A stretch of DNA of 64,000 nucleotides. Source: Jeongeupia sp. HS-3. Its GTDB lineage: Bacteria > Pseudomonadota > Gammaproteobacteria > Burkholderiales > Chitinibacteraceae. Positions 1 through 8,627 of the stretch are shown here, piece by piece; positions within the stretch are counted from its first letter, which is position 1; each line of letters begins with the position of its first letter. The stretch spans positions 558,001-622,000 of the forward strand of contig NZ_AP024094.1 of the NCBI RefSeq assembly GCF_015140455.1. Direction: 5' to 3'. The notes below the pieces were generated by a model. It saw only the letters and a program-made list of their open reading frames with translations. It made no database searches and was not told the origin of the DNA. Made by a program: the position numbers and the translations under genes.

Positions 1-3000
1 GCCGATGCGCAGCTGCCGCTGTACCGACGAAATCGATGCCCGGCGCGACTGCATCACCATCGCCACGGCTTCGTCGTAGAGCGGATCGGCCTCGGCATCG
101 CTGCTGCTGCCGCCGGTATTGCCGGCGGCCTCGGCATCGAAGCCGCCGTTGAGAATGCCGTCGACGTAATCGGGTTCGCCGAACTGTTGTTTCAGGTATT
201 CAACGACCTGGTGGACTTCGTCGTCGGCGACAAACGCACCGTGCACGCGCTGCGGGTAGCCGGTGCCCGGCGGCAGGAACAGCATATCGCCCTGACCCAG
301 CAGCGCCTCGGCGCCCATCTGGTCGAGGATGGTACGGCTGTCGATTTTGCTCGATACCTGGAACGCCAGCCGGGTCGGAATGTTGGCCTTGATCAGCCCG
401 GTGATCACGTCGACCGACGGCCGTTGGGTGGCGAGGATCAAATGGATGCCGGCGGCGCGGGCCTTTTGCGCCAGACGGGCGATCAGTTCTTCGATCTTCT
501 TGCCGGCGACCATCATCAGATCGGCGAACTCGTCGACGACCACGACGATGAAGGGCAGGTGTTCGAGCGGCTCGGGGTTGTCCGGCGTCAGCGTGAACGG
601 ATTGGTCAGCTTCTTGCCGGCTTTTTCGGCATCCTTGACCTTCTGGTTGAAGCCGGCGAGGTTGCGCACGCCCATGGCGCTGAGCAAGCGATAGCGCTTT
701 TCCATCTCGGCGACGCACCAGTTCAGCGCATTGGCGGCGAGCTTCATGTCGGTCACCACTGGCGCCAGCAGATGCGGAATGCCGTCGTACACCGACAGTT
801 CCAGCATCTTCGGGTCGACCATGATGAAGCGGACTTCTTCCGGTGTGGCCTTGTACAGCAGCGATAGAATCATCGCGTTGACGCCGACCGACTTGCCCGA
901 GCCGGTGGTGCCGGCCACGAGCATATGCGGCGCCTTGGCCAGATCCATCACCGATGGCTTGCCGGTGATGTCCTTGCCCAGTGCCAGCGTCAGTTTCGAG
1001 CCCGATTGGGTGAACACATCGTCGGCAAGCACTTCGGAAAGCCGGATCATCGCCCGGGTCGGGTTCGGTAGCTCCAGCCCCATGCAGGTCTTGCCCGGAA
1101 TGGTTTCAACCACGCGGATCGATGCCAGACCGAGCGCGCGCGCCAGATCTTTCATCAGGTTGACGATCTGCGCGCCGCGCACACCGACAGCCGGTTCGAC
1201 TTCGAAGCGGGTAATCACCGGGCCGGCGTAGGCATCGACCACGCTGACCTTGACCTTGAATTCGGCCAGCCGCTCTTCGATCAGGATGCCGCGTTCGAGC
1301 AGGTCTTCTTCGGATACCGTTTGCACGAAACTGGATGCGGGCTGCAGCAGCGAGAGCGGTGGCAGTTTTGATTCGTCGTAATGCCGGCTTGGCGCGGTCG
1401 GGCCGGGGACGACGGCTGTGGTTGGAAGCGGCGCGACGACCGGCTCTGGCGATTTGCCGACGGTTTGCTCGGCGATGTCATCATCCCATTCGAGCGTGGT
1501 CGCTGCGGCCGGCTGCCACGGCGTTACCGGTTTGGATTCCGGGGTCGGGATGGCAGCAACTGTGGCGGCGACTGCCGGAGCGATGGCTGCTGCGGTTTCC
1601 GTTCTGATATCGGCGACTGCCACATCGATCGTTGTGGCCGGCTCGGCTGTGGCTTCGATCGGTGCTGCGGCTTCCACTGCGTCGGCCTCAGGCGCGGGGG
1701 TGATCGTGGGCGCGATGACGGCCGGAACGGTATCTACTGCCGGGACTGGAGGCGCTTCGGTTTCGATCTCAAGCGTCGTTACCTGTGCGGTTGGTGCCGC
1801 GGTCTGCTGCAGGCTCCACTCCAGCGGCGGCAGTTCGGCCGGTAGCGGGGTGATGCGCGAGTCTTCAGGGACGAGCTGAACCGTTTCAACGAGCGGTGCG
1901 ACAATCGTGACCGCTTCAGCGGGTGTCGGCGCGGGTATGGTTGGAGCGGTCGCCGCCGGGGTGTTCAAGCGCGCCGCTGCGGGCGTGGCGGGCTTGTTTG
2001 GAAAAGGGCGGGTGGTCACGCGTGGCTGGCTGCCGGCGGGCGTGCTTGTCTGCCGGTTGATCGGCTGGGGTACAACCCGGCCCGATGCGCGCAGTGCCTG
2101 ATCGGCCTGGAGGCGCAAGGTACGGGTATTGAGTTCAACCGGTTGATTCGAGCGCATCGGCGTTGGCGCCGGGGTCCGCCCATTGTGGATTTCGCGCAGT
2201 CGGGCGCGCACTTCGTCGGCTTCGATCACCGCCATCACCGGCGCGGCTTGCGCGACGGAAGCCGGACGGTTGCGATACACGCGCTGCAGATTGTCCATCA
2301 CCTGCTGCGGGCCGATCACCGGCAACTCGCGGTGTGGGCGCGGTGCCGGTTCGCTGGCTTGACGCGGTGGAGGGGCTTCGCGGCGCGTTGACGGTGGCGT
2401 GACGAGGCCCGGTTCATCGCGGTTCTCGCGGACAAATTCGGCGCGGGACGCGCGTACCGTCGCCGGTGCGGCCGACTCGACCCGCTGCATGGGCGCTGCT
2501 GCGTGCACCCTGGTTTCGGCTTGAGGTTCGCTCGGCGTTTTGCGCGTAGCGATCGCCGCTGGCGCCACGTCAAAGCGCGGTTCGATGTGCTGAGCAGGTT
2601 CGAACGCGGTGTCGTCCGTCTCCGGGGCGCGGGCTTTCGCCTCGGCGCGCTTCTCCTGCATGGTGCGCCACCAGCCCGAAATCCGCTCGGTCGGCAGCAG
2701 TTGCGACGCGGCATTGCCGGCGCTGTTGAGCATTTTCGAGGTGGTTTCGCGCAGGCCGATCGAGGGCGTGTTTTCGCTGTAATCCTCTTCGGGTTCGGAC
2801 GTGGCTTCCGGCTCGGGCTCGCTCGCCGTGTTGTAGTACGGCGTATCGCGCAGATCGCGCCACCAGTTCGCCAGCCGCTCGAATGGATGAAAATCGCGCA
2901 AGGCCGGTATGCCCTCGCGCAAGGCTCCGTTGGCCGAGGCGAGCAGCGCCGGCCAGTGATGCTGGGTTGCCAGCGGAATGCCGATGCCAAAACCGAGCAG

Positions 3001-3405
3001 CAGCGTGACGATCGCCGCGACGGCGTTGCCATGCACGAGCCCCAGACTGCCGAGCAGCCATTCGCCGAGTTTGGGCAGGCCATTGTCACCGGCGAGGTAG
3101 TCGGCAAAGACCAGCGTGATGAACAGCAGCACCGCGCCGCCAATGCGCAAGGCGCGGCCCGGGCGCGGCTCGCCTTGCAAGGGCCAGCGACTGCGCCATG
3201 CCTGTCGCAGCAGCGGCAGTGCCAGCAGCCAGCTGACGTGGCCGAACAGTAGTGCCAAGGGGCCGCCGGGCAAAGTCATCAACAGGACGACAAGGCTTGC
3301 GAACAGCCACGATAGTGTCTTGATGAAACGGAACTGGCCGCTTGCGGCGGCGCCCTGCTCGGTGGCTTCCGGTTCGATATCTTGGGGGCGCGGATCTTGG
3401 GACAC
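1..3405 (-). CDS. ftsK: DNA translocase FtsK (3' end outside the window)
   Basis: Septal DNA translocase that pumps chromosome termini through the closing septum and activates XerCD at dif. The frame is open from a GTG at 3405 to the window edge, about 1135 residues. A TGA in the same frame at 3478-3480 bounds it and no ATG lies between; GGAA sits just upstream of the GTG. The first ~200 residues hold several hydrophobic segments (membrane domain). A long Pro/Ala/Glu/Arg-rich linker follows to about residue 650. The motor carries Walker A GTTGSGKS near residue 831 and Walker [12 protein letters not shown] near residue 950. The last visible residues ([10 protein letters not shown]) open the gamma winged-helix domain, which is cut by the window edge. 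Identity is secure; the start is likely. Confidence 0.95.
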   Translation of the reverse strand, partial: MSQDPRPQDIEPEATEQGAAASGQFRFIKTLSWLFASLVVLLMTLPGGPLALLFGHVSWLLALPLLRQAWRSRWPLQGEPRPGRALRIGGAVLLFITLVFADYLAGDNGLPKLGEWLLGSLGLVHGNAVAAIVTLLLGFGIGIPLATQHHWPALLASANGALREGIPALRDFHPFERLANWWRDLRDTPYYNTASEPEPEATSEPEEDYSENTPSIGLRETTSKMLNSAGNAASQLLPTERISGWWRTMQEKRAEAKARAPETDDTAFEPAQHIEPRFDVAPAAIATRKTPSEPQAETRVHAAAPMQRVESAAPATVRASRAEFVRENRDEPGLVTPPSTRREAPPPRQASEPAPRPHRELPVIGPQQVMDNLQRVYRNRPASVAQAAPVMAVIEADEVRARLREIHNGRTPAPTPMRSNQPVELNTRTLRLQADQALRASGRVVPQPINRQTSTPAGSQPRVTTRPFPNKPATPAAARLNTPAATAPTIPAPTPAEAVTIVAPLVETVQLVPEDSRITPLPAELPPLEWSLQQTAAPTAQVTTLEIETEAPPVPAVDTVPAVIAPTITPAPEADAVEAAAPIEATAEPATTIDVAVADIRTETAAAIAPAVAATVAAIPTPESKPVTPWQPAAATTLEWDDDIAEQTVGKSPEPVVAPLPTTAVVPGPTAPSRHYDESKLPPLSLLQPASSFVQTVSEEDLLERGILIEERLAEFKVKVSVVDAYAGPVITRFEVEPAVGVRGAQIVNLMKDLARALGLASIRVVETIPGKTCMGLELPNPTRAMIRLSEVLADDVFTQSGSKLTLALGKDITGKPSVMDLAKAPHMLVAGTTGSGKSVGVNAMILSLLYKATPEEVRFIMVDPKMLELSVYDGIPHLLAPVVTDMKLAANALNWCVAEMEKRYRLLSAMGVRNLAGFNQKVKDAEKAGKKLTNPFTLTPDNPEPLEHLPFIVVVVDEFADLMMVAGKKIEELIARLAQKARAAGIHLILATQRPSVDVITGLIKANIPTRLAFQVSSKIDSRTILDQMGAEALLGQGDMLFLPPGTGYPQRVHGAFVADDEVHQVVEYLKQQFGEPDYVDGILNGGFDAEAAGNTGGSSSDAEADPLYDEAVAMVMQSRRASISSVQRQLRIG

Positions 3406-3835
3406 GGGATTTCCAGTTCGCGGGCCGGTATGGCCCGAAACAGGCAGCCGCGGCGCAAGCGGGGCGGCACCTGGAATTCAATAGGGGCTGCGGCGTCGGA
3501 GAGCGGCAGAACAAGCACGAAAATCGTGCTGGAATGCGGCTTGGCGGCAGGTATGCCGCGCTGCCCGGTGCAGTTTGATGAAGGCCAAAAGTGTATCACA
3601 GTCGCAGCTGCGTCCGGCAGCGGGCGTGGCGCTGGCAGGCACCGTGTGCGCTGCGTCACAGCGGGTAATCCGGATGGCATGCAAGCCCCGGATTGGGCCG
3701 AAAGCGCTTGTTCCGCTATGCGTGAATATTGTCTTGCCGTCGTGCAAGCACGCCTGTCCGTCGCCTGCGGCGGGTTTGGTGGCTCCCTGTCTGCGGCGTA
3801 TGCTCGATCAGGTCTGAATGACCGGGAGCCACGCC
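3406..3835. other. Divergent intergenic region between ftsK and the iron exporter
   Basis: These 430 bases separate two divergent genes and must hold both promoters. No convincing ORF is seen. The one clear structure is a 9-bp inverted repeat next to the iron exporter start, annotated separately. Confidence 0.5.
3779..3832 (+). promoter_or_regulatory. Inverted repeat covering the SD of the iron exporter
   Basis: GTGGCTCCC at 3779-3787 is perfectly complementary to GGGAGCCAC at 3824-3832. The right arm contains the Shine-Dalgarno GGGAG (3824-3828) that serves the ATG at 3836. If both arms are in the mRNA they would form a 9-bp stem masking the ribosome site. The pairing is seen directly; a regulatory role is inferred. 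Confidence 0.45.
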
Positions 3836-4951
3836 ATGAAAACCGCCGCCAACACTCAGCGTTTTCTGAATAACTGGCGTGATGAAAAGAACAGCGCTGC
3901 GCTGTATCAGGCCCTGGCCGAAGCCGAGAAAAACCCGGATCGGCGGGTGATATTTCGCCAGTTGGCCGAGGCCGAGCAAGGACATGCACAGATCTGGCGC
4001 AAGCGTCTTGAGGCCGCCGGCGTGGCGGTGCCGGCGTTTCGCCCGGACTTCAAGACGCGCTTGTTGCGGCGGCTGATACGCTGGTTCGGCCCGTCCTTCG
4101 TGATCGCGTCGGTCGCTGCGGCCGAAGCCGCCGACGAGAACAAATATGCCGGACAGGCCGACGCCGGCGCACTGTCATCGGAGGAACGAAGTCACGCGGC
4201 CATCGTCGGCGCGGTTGCCCGCGGCTCGGTGGATGGCGCCGCGATTGCCCGCGCTGAACCGTGGCATCGCGGCGTGAGCTCGGGTAACGATTTGCGCGCG
4301 GCGGTGCTCGGCGTCAACGATGGGCTGGTGTCGAATTTCTGCCTGATCATGGGGGTGGCCGGTGCTGGCGCCGCGCAGGCATCAGTGCTGCTGACCGGCG
4401 CGGCGGGGCTGTTGGCTGGCGCGATGTCGATGGCGCTGGGCGAGTGGTTGTCAGTTACCAACGCACGCGAGCTGGCCGGCTCGCAACTGGCCCGAGAGGC
4501 CGAGGAGCTGGCGCAAACGCCCGAGGCGGAACAGCACGAACTGGTGCTGATTTACCGTGCCAAGGGTCTGCCCAAGGACGAAGCCGAACAGATCGCCGCG
4601 CGGCTGATGCAGGACCCGGATACCGCCTTGCAGGCGCTGGCGCGCGAGGAGCTCGGCATCGATCCCGACGCGCTGGGCGGCAATCCGTGGCGTGCGGCTG
4701 GCGTATCGTTTTTACTGTTTTCGATGGGGGCGCTGATGCCGGTATTGCCGTTTGCGCTACTGAACGGCACGGTGGCGATTATCGGCAGCGCCGTGCTCAG
4801 CGTGCTGGCACTGCTTTTCGTCGGTGCCGTGACCTCGCTGTTCAACGGGCGCTCGGCGACGTTCTCGGCAATCCGCCAGACGCTGACCGCGTCGGTGGCG
4901 GCGGCGATCACCTTCGGCATGGGATATTGGCTCGGCGCATCGCTGTCCTGA
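3836..4951 (+). CDS. Ferritin-like/VIT-CCC1 iron exporter (MbfA-type)
   Basis: Membrane-bound ferritin-like protein of about 371 residues, predicted to export Fe2+ (or Mn2+) from the cytoplasm. Residues ~10-130 form a rubrerythrin-like domain with helices bearing E and ExxH residues (EAEQGHAQIW). Residues ~150-371 form a VIT1/CCC1 transporter, beginning LRAAVLGVNDGLVSNFCLIMGVAGA, and contain the hydrophobic segments and the cytoplasmic metal-binding Glu-rich loop (REAEELAQTPEAEQHELV). The ATG at 3836 has GGGAG seven bases upstream and is preferred over an in-frame ATG at 3818. Known MbfA proteins protect against iron and peroxide stress. Its proximity to a siderophore-uptake island fits iron homeostasis; the exact substrate is inferred. 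Confidence 0.88.
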   Translation: MKTAANTQRFLNNWRDEKNSAALYQALAEAEKNPDRRVIFRQLAEAEQGHAQIWRKRLEAAGVAVPAFRPDFKTRLLRRLIRWFGPSFVIASVAAAEAADENKYAGQADAGALSSEERSHAAIVGAVARGSVDGAAIARAEPWHRGVSSGNDLRAAVLGVNDGLVSNFCLIMGVAGAGAAQASVLLTGAAGLLAGAMSMALGEWLSVTNARELAGSQLAREAEELAQTPEAEQHELVLIYRAKGLPKDEAEQIAARLMQDPDTALQALAREELGIDPDALGGNPWRAAGVSFLLFSMGALMPVLPFALLNGTVAIIGSAVLSVLALLFVGAVTSLFNGRSATFSAIRQTLTASVAAAITFGMGYWLGASLS

Positions 4952-4957
4952 GAGCCC

Positions 4958-5010
4958 GTTCACGATCTTGCCTTTAACCCGCTGAGCGTCGCTGGCGACA
5001 GATCGTGAAC
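4958..5010. repeat. Dispersed intergenic repeat, copy 1
   Basis: GTTCACGATCT (4958-4968) and AGATCGTGAAC (5000-5010) form a perfect 11-bp inverted repeat. Its right half (GCTGAGCGTCGCTGGCGACA then the right arm) recurs with few changes at 14226-14254. It lies between two convergent gene ends and could also act as a transcription barrier. Confidence 0.7.
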
Positions 5011-5031
5011 AGCTGCTGATGCACCGCGCGG

Positions 5032-6345
5032 CTAGTCGTCGCTCTGGCTCGCCGTCGCGTCATCGGGCGCAATCGCCTCGGCCAAGACCTTGTCGATGCG
5101 CTTGCCATCCATATCGACGACCTCGAAACGCCAGCCTGCCCATTCGACATAATCGGCGGTGTTCGGCACCCGGCCGAGCAGCAGCATCACCATGCCGGAA
5201 AGCGTGTGGTAGCGCCCCTTGGCTTCTTCCGGCGCGGTCTTGAGATCGAGGTGATCCTTGAGTTCCGGGATCGGGATCATGCCGTCGAGCAACCACGAGC
5301 CGTCGTCGCGCTGTACCGCCCAGGCGTCGTCGGAGTTGTCCGAATGGAACTCGCCGGTCACCGCTTCCAGCACATCGTGCAGCGTGATCATGCCTTCGAT
5401 CTCGCCGTATTCATCCAGCACGAACACCATCTGCATATTGTTGCTGCGGAAGTTATCCAGCAGCTCCATGCCGGTCAGCGTTTCCGGCACGTACACGCAG
5501 GGGACGAGATTGGCGGTCAGGTCGGGCTGCTCGCCGCGCAGCGTATAGGCCAGTACCTGTTTGGCGTGGAGCACGCCGACGATTTCGTCGAGGCTGTCCT
5601 TGCAGACCGGAAAGCGCGAGTATTCCGATTCCGAAATGAGACGCAGGTTCTCTTCCAGCGGGGCGGAGAGATCAAGATAGGTGATGTCCGAACGGGGAAT
5701 CATCATCGAGCCGAGCTGGCGATCGTCCAGGCGGAACACATTGCGGACCATTTCATGCTGATGTTGCTCGATCACCCCCGATTCGGAGCCTTCGTCGAGC
5801 ATGGCCTGGATTTCTTCTTCGGTGACGCCCTGATTGCCGGTCTGCTTGACGCCGAGCAGGTGCAGGATGGCGTGTGTCGACATCGTCAGCAGATAGACGA
5901 AGGGGCGGGCGATCAGCGCCAGTAGTTGCATCGGCCGGGCCACCAGCCGGGCGATGACCTCCGGATTGAGCTGGCCCAGGCGCTTGGGCACCAGTTCGCC
6001 GACGACGATGGAGACGTAAGTCACGACGATGACCACCAGCGCGGTTGCGAAGATACCGGTGGCCTTTTCAGGCAGGTCAAAGCTTTGCAGCCAGCTTGAA
6101 AGCGGTGCGGCCAGTACCGATTCGCCGACGATACCGTTGAGGATGCCGATCGAGGTAATGCCGATCTGCACCGTGGAGAGGAAGCGCGTCGGATCTTCTC
6201 CGAGCTTGAGCGCGGTCGCTGCCGATGTATCGCCGTCGGCGGCCAGTTTTTTCAGGCGGGCTTTGCGGGCGGTGACAAGGGCGATCTCGGACATCGCGAA
6301 GATGCCGTTCAGCAAGATCAATCCCAGCAGGAGCAGGACGTCCAT
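5032..6345 (-). CDS. CNNM/CorC-HlyC family membrane protein with CBS pair
   Basis: 437-residue integral membrane protein of the UPF0053 (CNNM) family, related to Mg2+/Co2+ transport and efflux proteins. Order of domains: CNNM transmembrane domain (residues ~1-190, starting MDVLLLLGLILLNGIFAMSE with conserved SEIALVTARKARL), a linker with the typical TEEEIQAMLDEGSESGVIE motif, two CBS domains (~200-340, MIPRSDITYLD and VFVLDEYGEIEGMITLHDVLE), and a CorC/HlyC C-terminal domain (~345-425). The start is fixed by GGAG nine bases upstream, which is itself buried in a hairpin. These proteins are often called hemolysins, but a metal transport role is better supported. The family assignment is firm; the substrate is unknown. 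Confidence 0.9.
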   Translation of the reverse strand: MDVLLLLGLILLNGIFAMSEIALVTARKARLKKLAADGDTSAATALKLGEDPTRFLSTVQIGITSIGILNGIVGESVLAAPLSSWLQSFDLPEKATGIFATALVVIVVTYVSIVVGELVPKRLGQLNPEVIARLVARPMQLLALIARPFVYLLTMSTHAILHLLGVKQTGNQGVTEEEIQAMLDEGSESGVIEQHQHEMVRNVFRLDDRQLGSMMIPRSDITYLDLSAPLEENLRLISESEYSRFPVCKDSLDEIVGVLHAKQVLAYTLRGEQPDLTANLVPCVYVPETLTGMELLDNFRSNNMQMVFVLDEYGEIEGMITLHDVLEAVTGEFHSDNSDDAWAVQRDDGSWLLDGMIPIPELKDHLDLKTAPEEAKGRYHTLSGMVMLLLGRVPNTADYVEWAGWRFEVVDMDGKRIDKVLAEAIAPDDATASQSDD

Positions 6346-6373
6346 TTCAGCGTTCTCCGTTGCGGAGAGCGCT
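6346..6373 (-). promoter_or_regulatory. Hairpin sequestering the SD of the CNNM gene
   Basis: In the mRNA sense, AGCGCTCTCCG, a CAA loop and CGGAGAACGCT (6349-6373) pair at 10 of 11 positions. The 3' arm carries the only Shine-Dalgarno (GGAG, plus-strand 6355-6358), nine bases before the ATG at 6345. Sequestration of the ribosome site is visible; what opens it is unknown. Confidence 0.55.
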
Positions 6374-6565
6374 CTGCCGGCGGGGCGCCGTCAGGTCGAG
6401 GGGGTGCCACGCGCACGGCGGCGATGAGCAAGCGGAATCACGTTTACTTCGGCAACTGGGGATGTCCATATGGTGAAGGGCGAAAGCCCGGTCACTCCTG
6501 GGAGGTTGTTCAAGGAAATACTATGTTAGCGGTGAGTGGGCGGTGGCGACAATGACTGCGCGCTG

Positions 6566-7459
6566 CTAAGGCGCTGCGCCCGCTCCCGGTTCGTGAGTCT
6601 GGCGGGGGTAGAAGGCGAAGCGCAGCGCGCGGCCGATACTCGCCGGGACGACCGAGCCGTGGTCTTCGTCATCGAAGCGCTGGAACGCGACGCGATCGGC
6701 GGCGCCCGGCACGCTGGCGAGCCGTTGCGCCAATGCGCTGGCTTCGCTGGCCATATTGAACTGGGTTTCCTTGCCGCCGACGGTGATCAGGAGCCGGGCC
6801 GTATCAACGGGCTTGCTGCTTGCATAGGCTGTGGCTTCGGTGACGATGGCGCGCTCATCCCACCAGACCGACGGGCTGGCGACGAGATAAGTGCTGAACA
6901 GCGTCGGCCGGCTGAAGCGCAGATGCAGCGTGAACAGGCCGCCGAGCGAATGGCCGAACAGTGTTTGCTGGCTGGCATCCACGGGATAACGCGCGGCGAT
7001 GGCCGGCATCAATTGCTGCTGGAGGAAATCGGCGAAGGCCTCGCGCCCGCCGGTTTTGGGTGGGCGGTTGAATTTCTTCGGGATGCGCTCGTCGGGAACG
7101 AGCGAGGTGAGGTCGAAATAGCGCCGGTCACTATCGAAGGGCTGGTCGGTCGGATAGCCGATGCCGACCACCAGCACGTCCTGCAGCGGCCGCTGCATCC
7201 GCGCCGCACCGGCCGCGATGGCGAAGTGGGCGTTGCCATCGAGCAGGTACAGCACCCGGTAGCCGTTGGGGGGCGGCGGACTCTGCGGTTTGGCGACAAA
7301 GATGCGATAGGGCAGGCCGTTGCTTTGGGCCTTGAGCTCGTACTGCACCGCCCCGGTGATGGCCAGTGGGCGGGGTGGCGGGAGCGGGGTGGCGGCAAGG
7401 CTTGGTGTCATCAGCAGGCAAAGTAGCAAGGGTGCGAATCGGCTGAGTTTGAACATCAT
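6566..7459 (-). CDS. Periplasmic alpha/beta hydrolase, IroE/PfeE-type siderophore esterase
   Basis: About 297 residues with a clear signal peptide (MMFKLSRFAPLLLCLLMTPSLAA), so secreted to the periplasm. The fold is the putative-esterase (Fes/IroE/BesA) alpha/beta hydrolase. It shows VLYLLDGNAHF, the nucleophile elbow GHSLGG, and a late His in FDDEDHGS. Enzymes of this family hydrolyse catecholate tri-esters such as enterobactin, releasing iron or linearising the ligand. It follows the AraC gene by 92 bases in the same direction and is divergent from a catecholate-type receptor, matching the PfeE/IroE arrangement. The substrate is inferred from context. Start: the first of two adjacent ATGs, because hydrophobic signal residues follow at once; the SD is weak. 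Confidence 0.82.
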   Translation of the reverse strand: MMFKLSRFAPLLLCLLMTPSLAATPLPPPRPLAITGAVQYELKAQSNGLPYRIFVAKPQSPPPPNGYRVLYLLDGNAHFAIAAGAARMQRPLQDVLVVGIGYPTDQPFDSDRRYFDLTSLVPDERIPKKFNRPPKTGGREAFADFLQQQLMPAIAARYPVDASQQTLFGHSLGGLFTLHLRFSRPTLFSTYLVASPSVWWDERAIVTEATAYASSKPVDTARLLITVGGKETQFNMASEASALAQRLASVPGAADRVAFQRFDDEDHGSVVPASIGRALRFAFYPRQTHEPGAGAAP

Positions 7460-7551
7460 GAGTACCAATATATCTTGTTGGAACGCTTTGTTTGGTCGGC
7501 CCGATGGCGGTCGGTTTGCCTGTGACCGGTTCGATCGGCCATCGACGACGA

Positions 7552-8445
7552 TCAACGCAGCCGCGCGGCTTTGGGGGTGATGCCGAAACGGCGCTTGAAC
7601 GCGGTGGCGAAGTTGGCGGCGCTGGTATAGCCGGCCAGATCGGCGGCCTCGGCCACGCTGATACCGTCGCGTTCGAGCGCTTCGCGCGCGACCAGCAAGC
7701 GGCGCAGTCGCAGGTAATCGAAGACCGTGTGGCCAAAGAGTTGCTTGAAGCGCTGCTGCATGGCATTGACGTTCAGCCCGGCGTGGCGGGCGAGGTCGTC
7801 GAGCGTATGCGCATCGGCCGCGCCGCTGTCGAGGTAATCGCGCAGCGCCTGCATCTGCCGCAGCTCGCGCGGCCGCAGGCCGGTGGTGGTCGGTGCGGCG
7901 ATTTGCGCCAGCGTCTGCACCACGAGTTCGATGGCGCGGCTTTCCAGGTAGAGCTTTTCCAGCAAGGGCGCGTACGCCGGCGGGCGCAACAGCGACTCGG
8001 CAACGGCGATCTGCCGCGCCGACGGGCGCCAGCGCTGCACCGCCAGATGGCAGCGGCAGAATTGCCGTAGCGCGTCGTGCTCGGCGCCGTCGAGCAAGCC
8101 GCTGGAATCGAGCCATTCCCGGCTCAGGGTCAGGCTGACCTTGCGCTCGATGGTGCTGTCGGTGGCGCGGCGGGTGAATACATCCGGTTGCGCTACCGAC
8201 ACCAGCGCGGCCTCGTTGACGAGCCGGCCGGCGGTGTCGCAGTGCGAACCCAGCTGCAGCCGGCGCTTGCCATACGAGACATCGGCGCTGCCGGCGAGGA
8301 AAAGCGCGATGTTGAGTCCGCAATCGAGCTCGGCCTCGGCGCCGGTGCAGCCGAGATCCCGCTTGTGTAACACCGGGGCGTCGGTACGCGTGAGCATCAG
8401 CCCGTCGCGCAGCGGCAGCGGTTCAAAGTGTTGGGTGATCTGCAT
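7552..8445 (-). CDS. AraC-family regulator of the siderophore locus
   Basis: About 297 residues. The C-terminal ~100 residues hold two HTH motifs of the AraC/XylS type (HTLDDLARHAGLNVNAMQQRFKQLFG and SVAEAADLAGYTSAANFATAFKRRFG, ending TPKAARLR). The N-terminal ~190 residues resemble the PchR/YbtA class, whose members bind ferric siderophores. It is divergent from the TonB receptor across 182 bases containing a Fur box, and upstream of the esterase. The expected role is to activate receptor and esterase genes when the cognate siderophore enters. ATG at 8445 is preferred over an in-frame TTG at 8478. The ligand is not known. Confidence 0.85.
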   Translation of the reverse strand: MQITQHFEPLPLRDGLMLTRTDAPVLHKRDLGCTGAEAELDCGLNIALFLAGSADVSYGKRRLQLGSHCDTAGRLVNEAALVSVAQPDVFTRRATDSTIERKVSLTLSREWLDSSGLLDGAEHDALRQFCRCHLAVQRWRPSARQIAVAESLLRPPAYAPLLEKLYLESRAIELVVQTLAQIAAPTTTGLRPRELRQMQALRDYLDSGAADAHTLDDLARHAGLNVNAMQQRFKQLFGHTVFDYLRLRRLLVAREALERDGISVAEAADLAGYTSAANFATAFKRRFGITPKAARLR

Positions 8446-8541
8446 GTTCTGGCGCTTCTCTTGTCGTGGCGCTCGCAAAGGTTTTTTTGATTTTTCGCAA
8501 ATGCGCCCTGTTCATTCGTATGGAATACTATGCGCCGAAAG

Positions 8542-8570
8542 ACTCAAATGCAAATCATTCTCATTTGAGT
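8542..8570 (+). promoter_or_regulatory. Fur-like box inside a 9-bp inverted repeat
   Basis: ACTCAAATG (8542-8550) and CATTTGAGT (8562-8570) are perfect inverted arms. The segment 8550-8568 resembles a Fur site, and its core AATCATTCTCATTTG recurs upstream of the binding-protein gene at 11121-11135. It sits 58 bases before the receptor start, so Fe-Fur could repress both divergent genes. Confidence 0.65.
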
Positions 8571-8627
8571 GGCGAAGCGGCATGGGGCCGGTCGCAATAA
8601 ATACAAGATGTTGCAGAGAGTGTGAAG

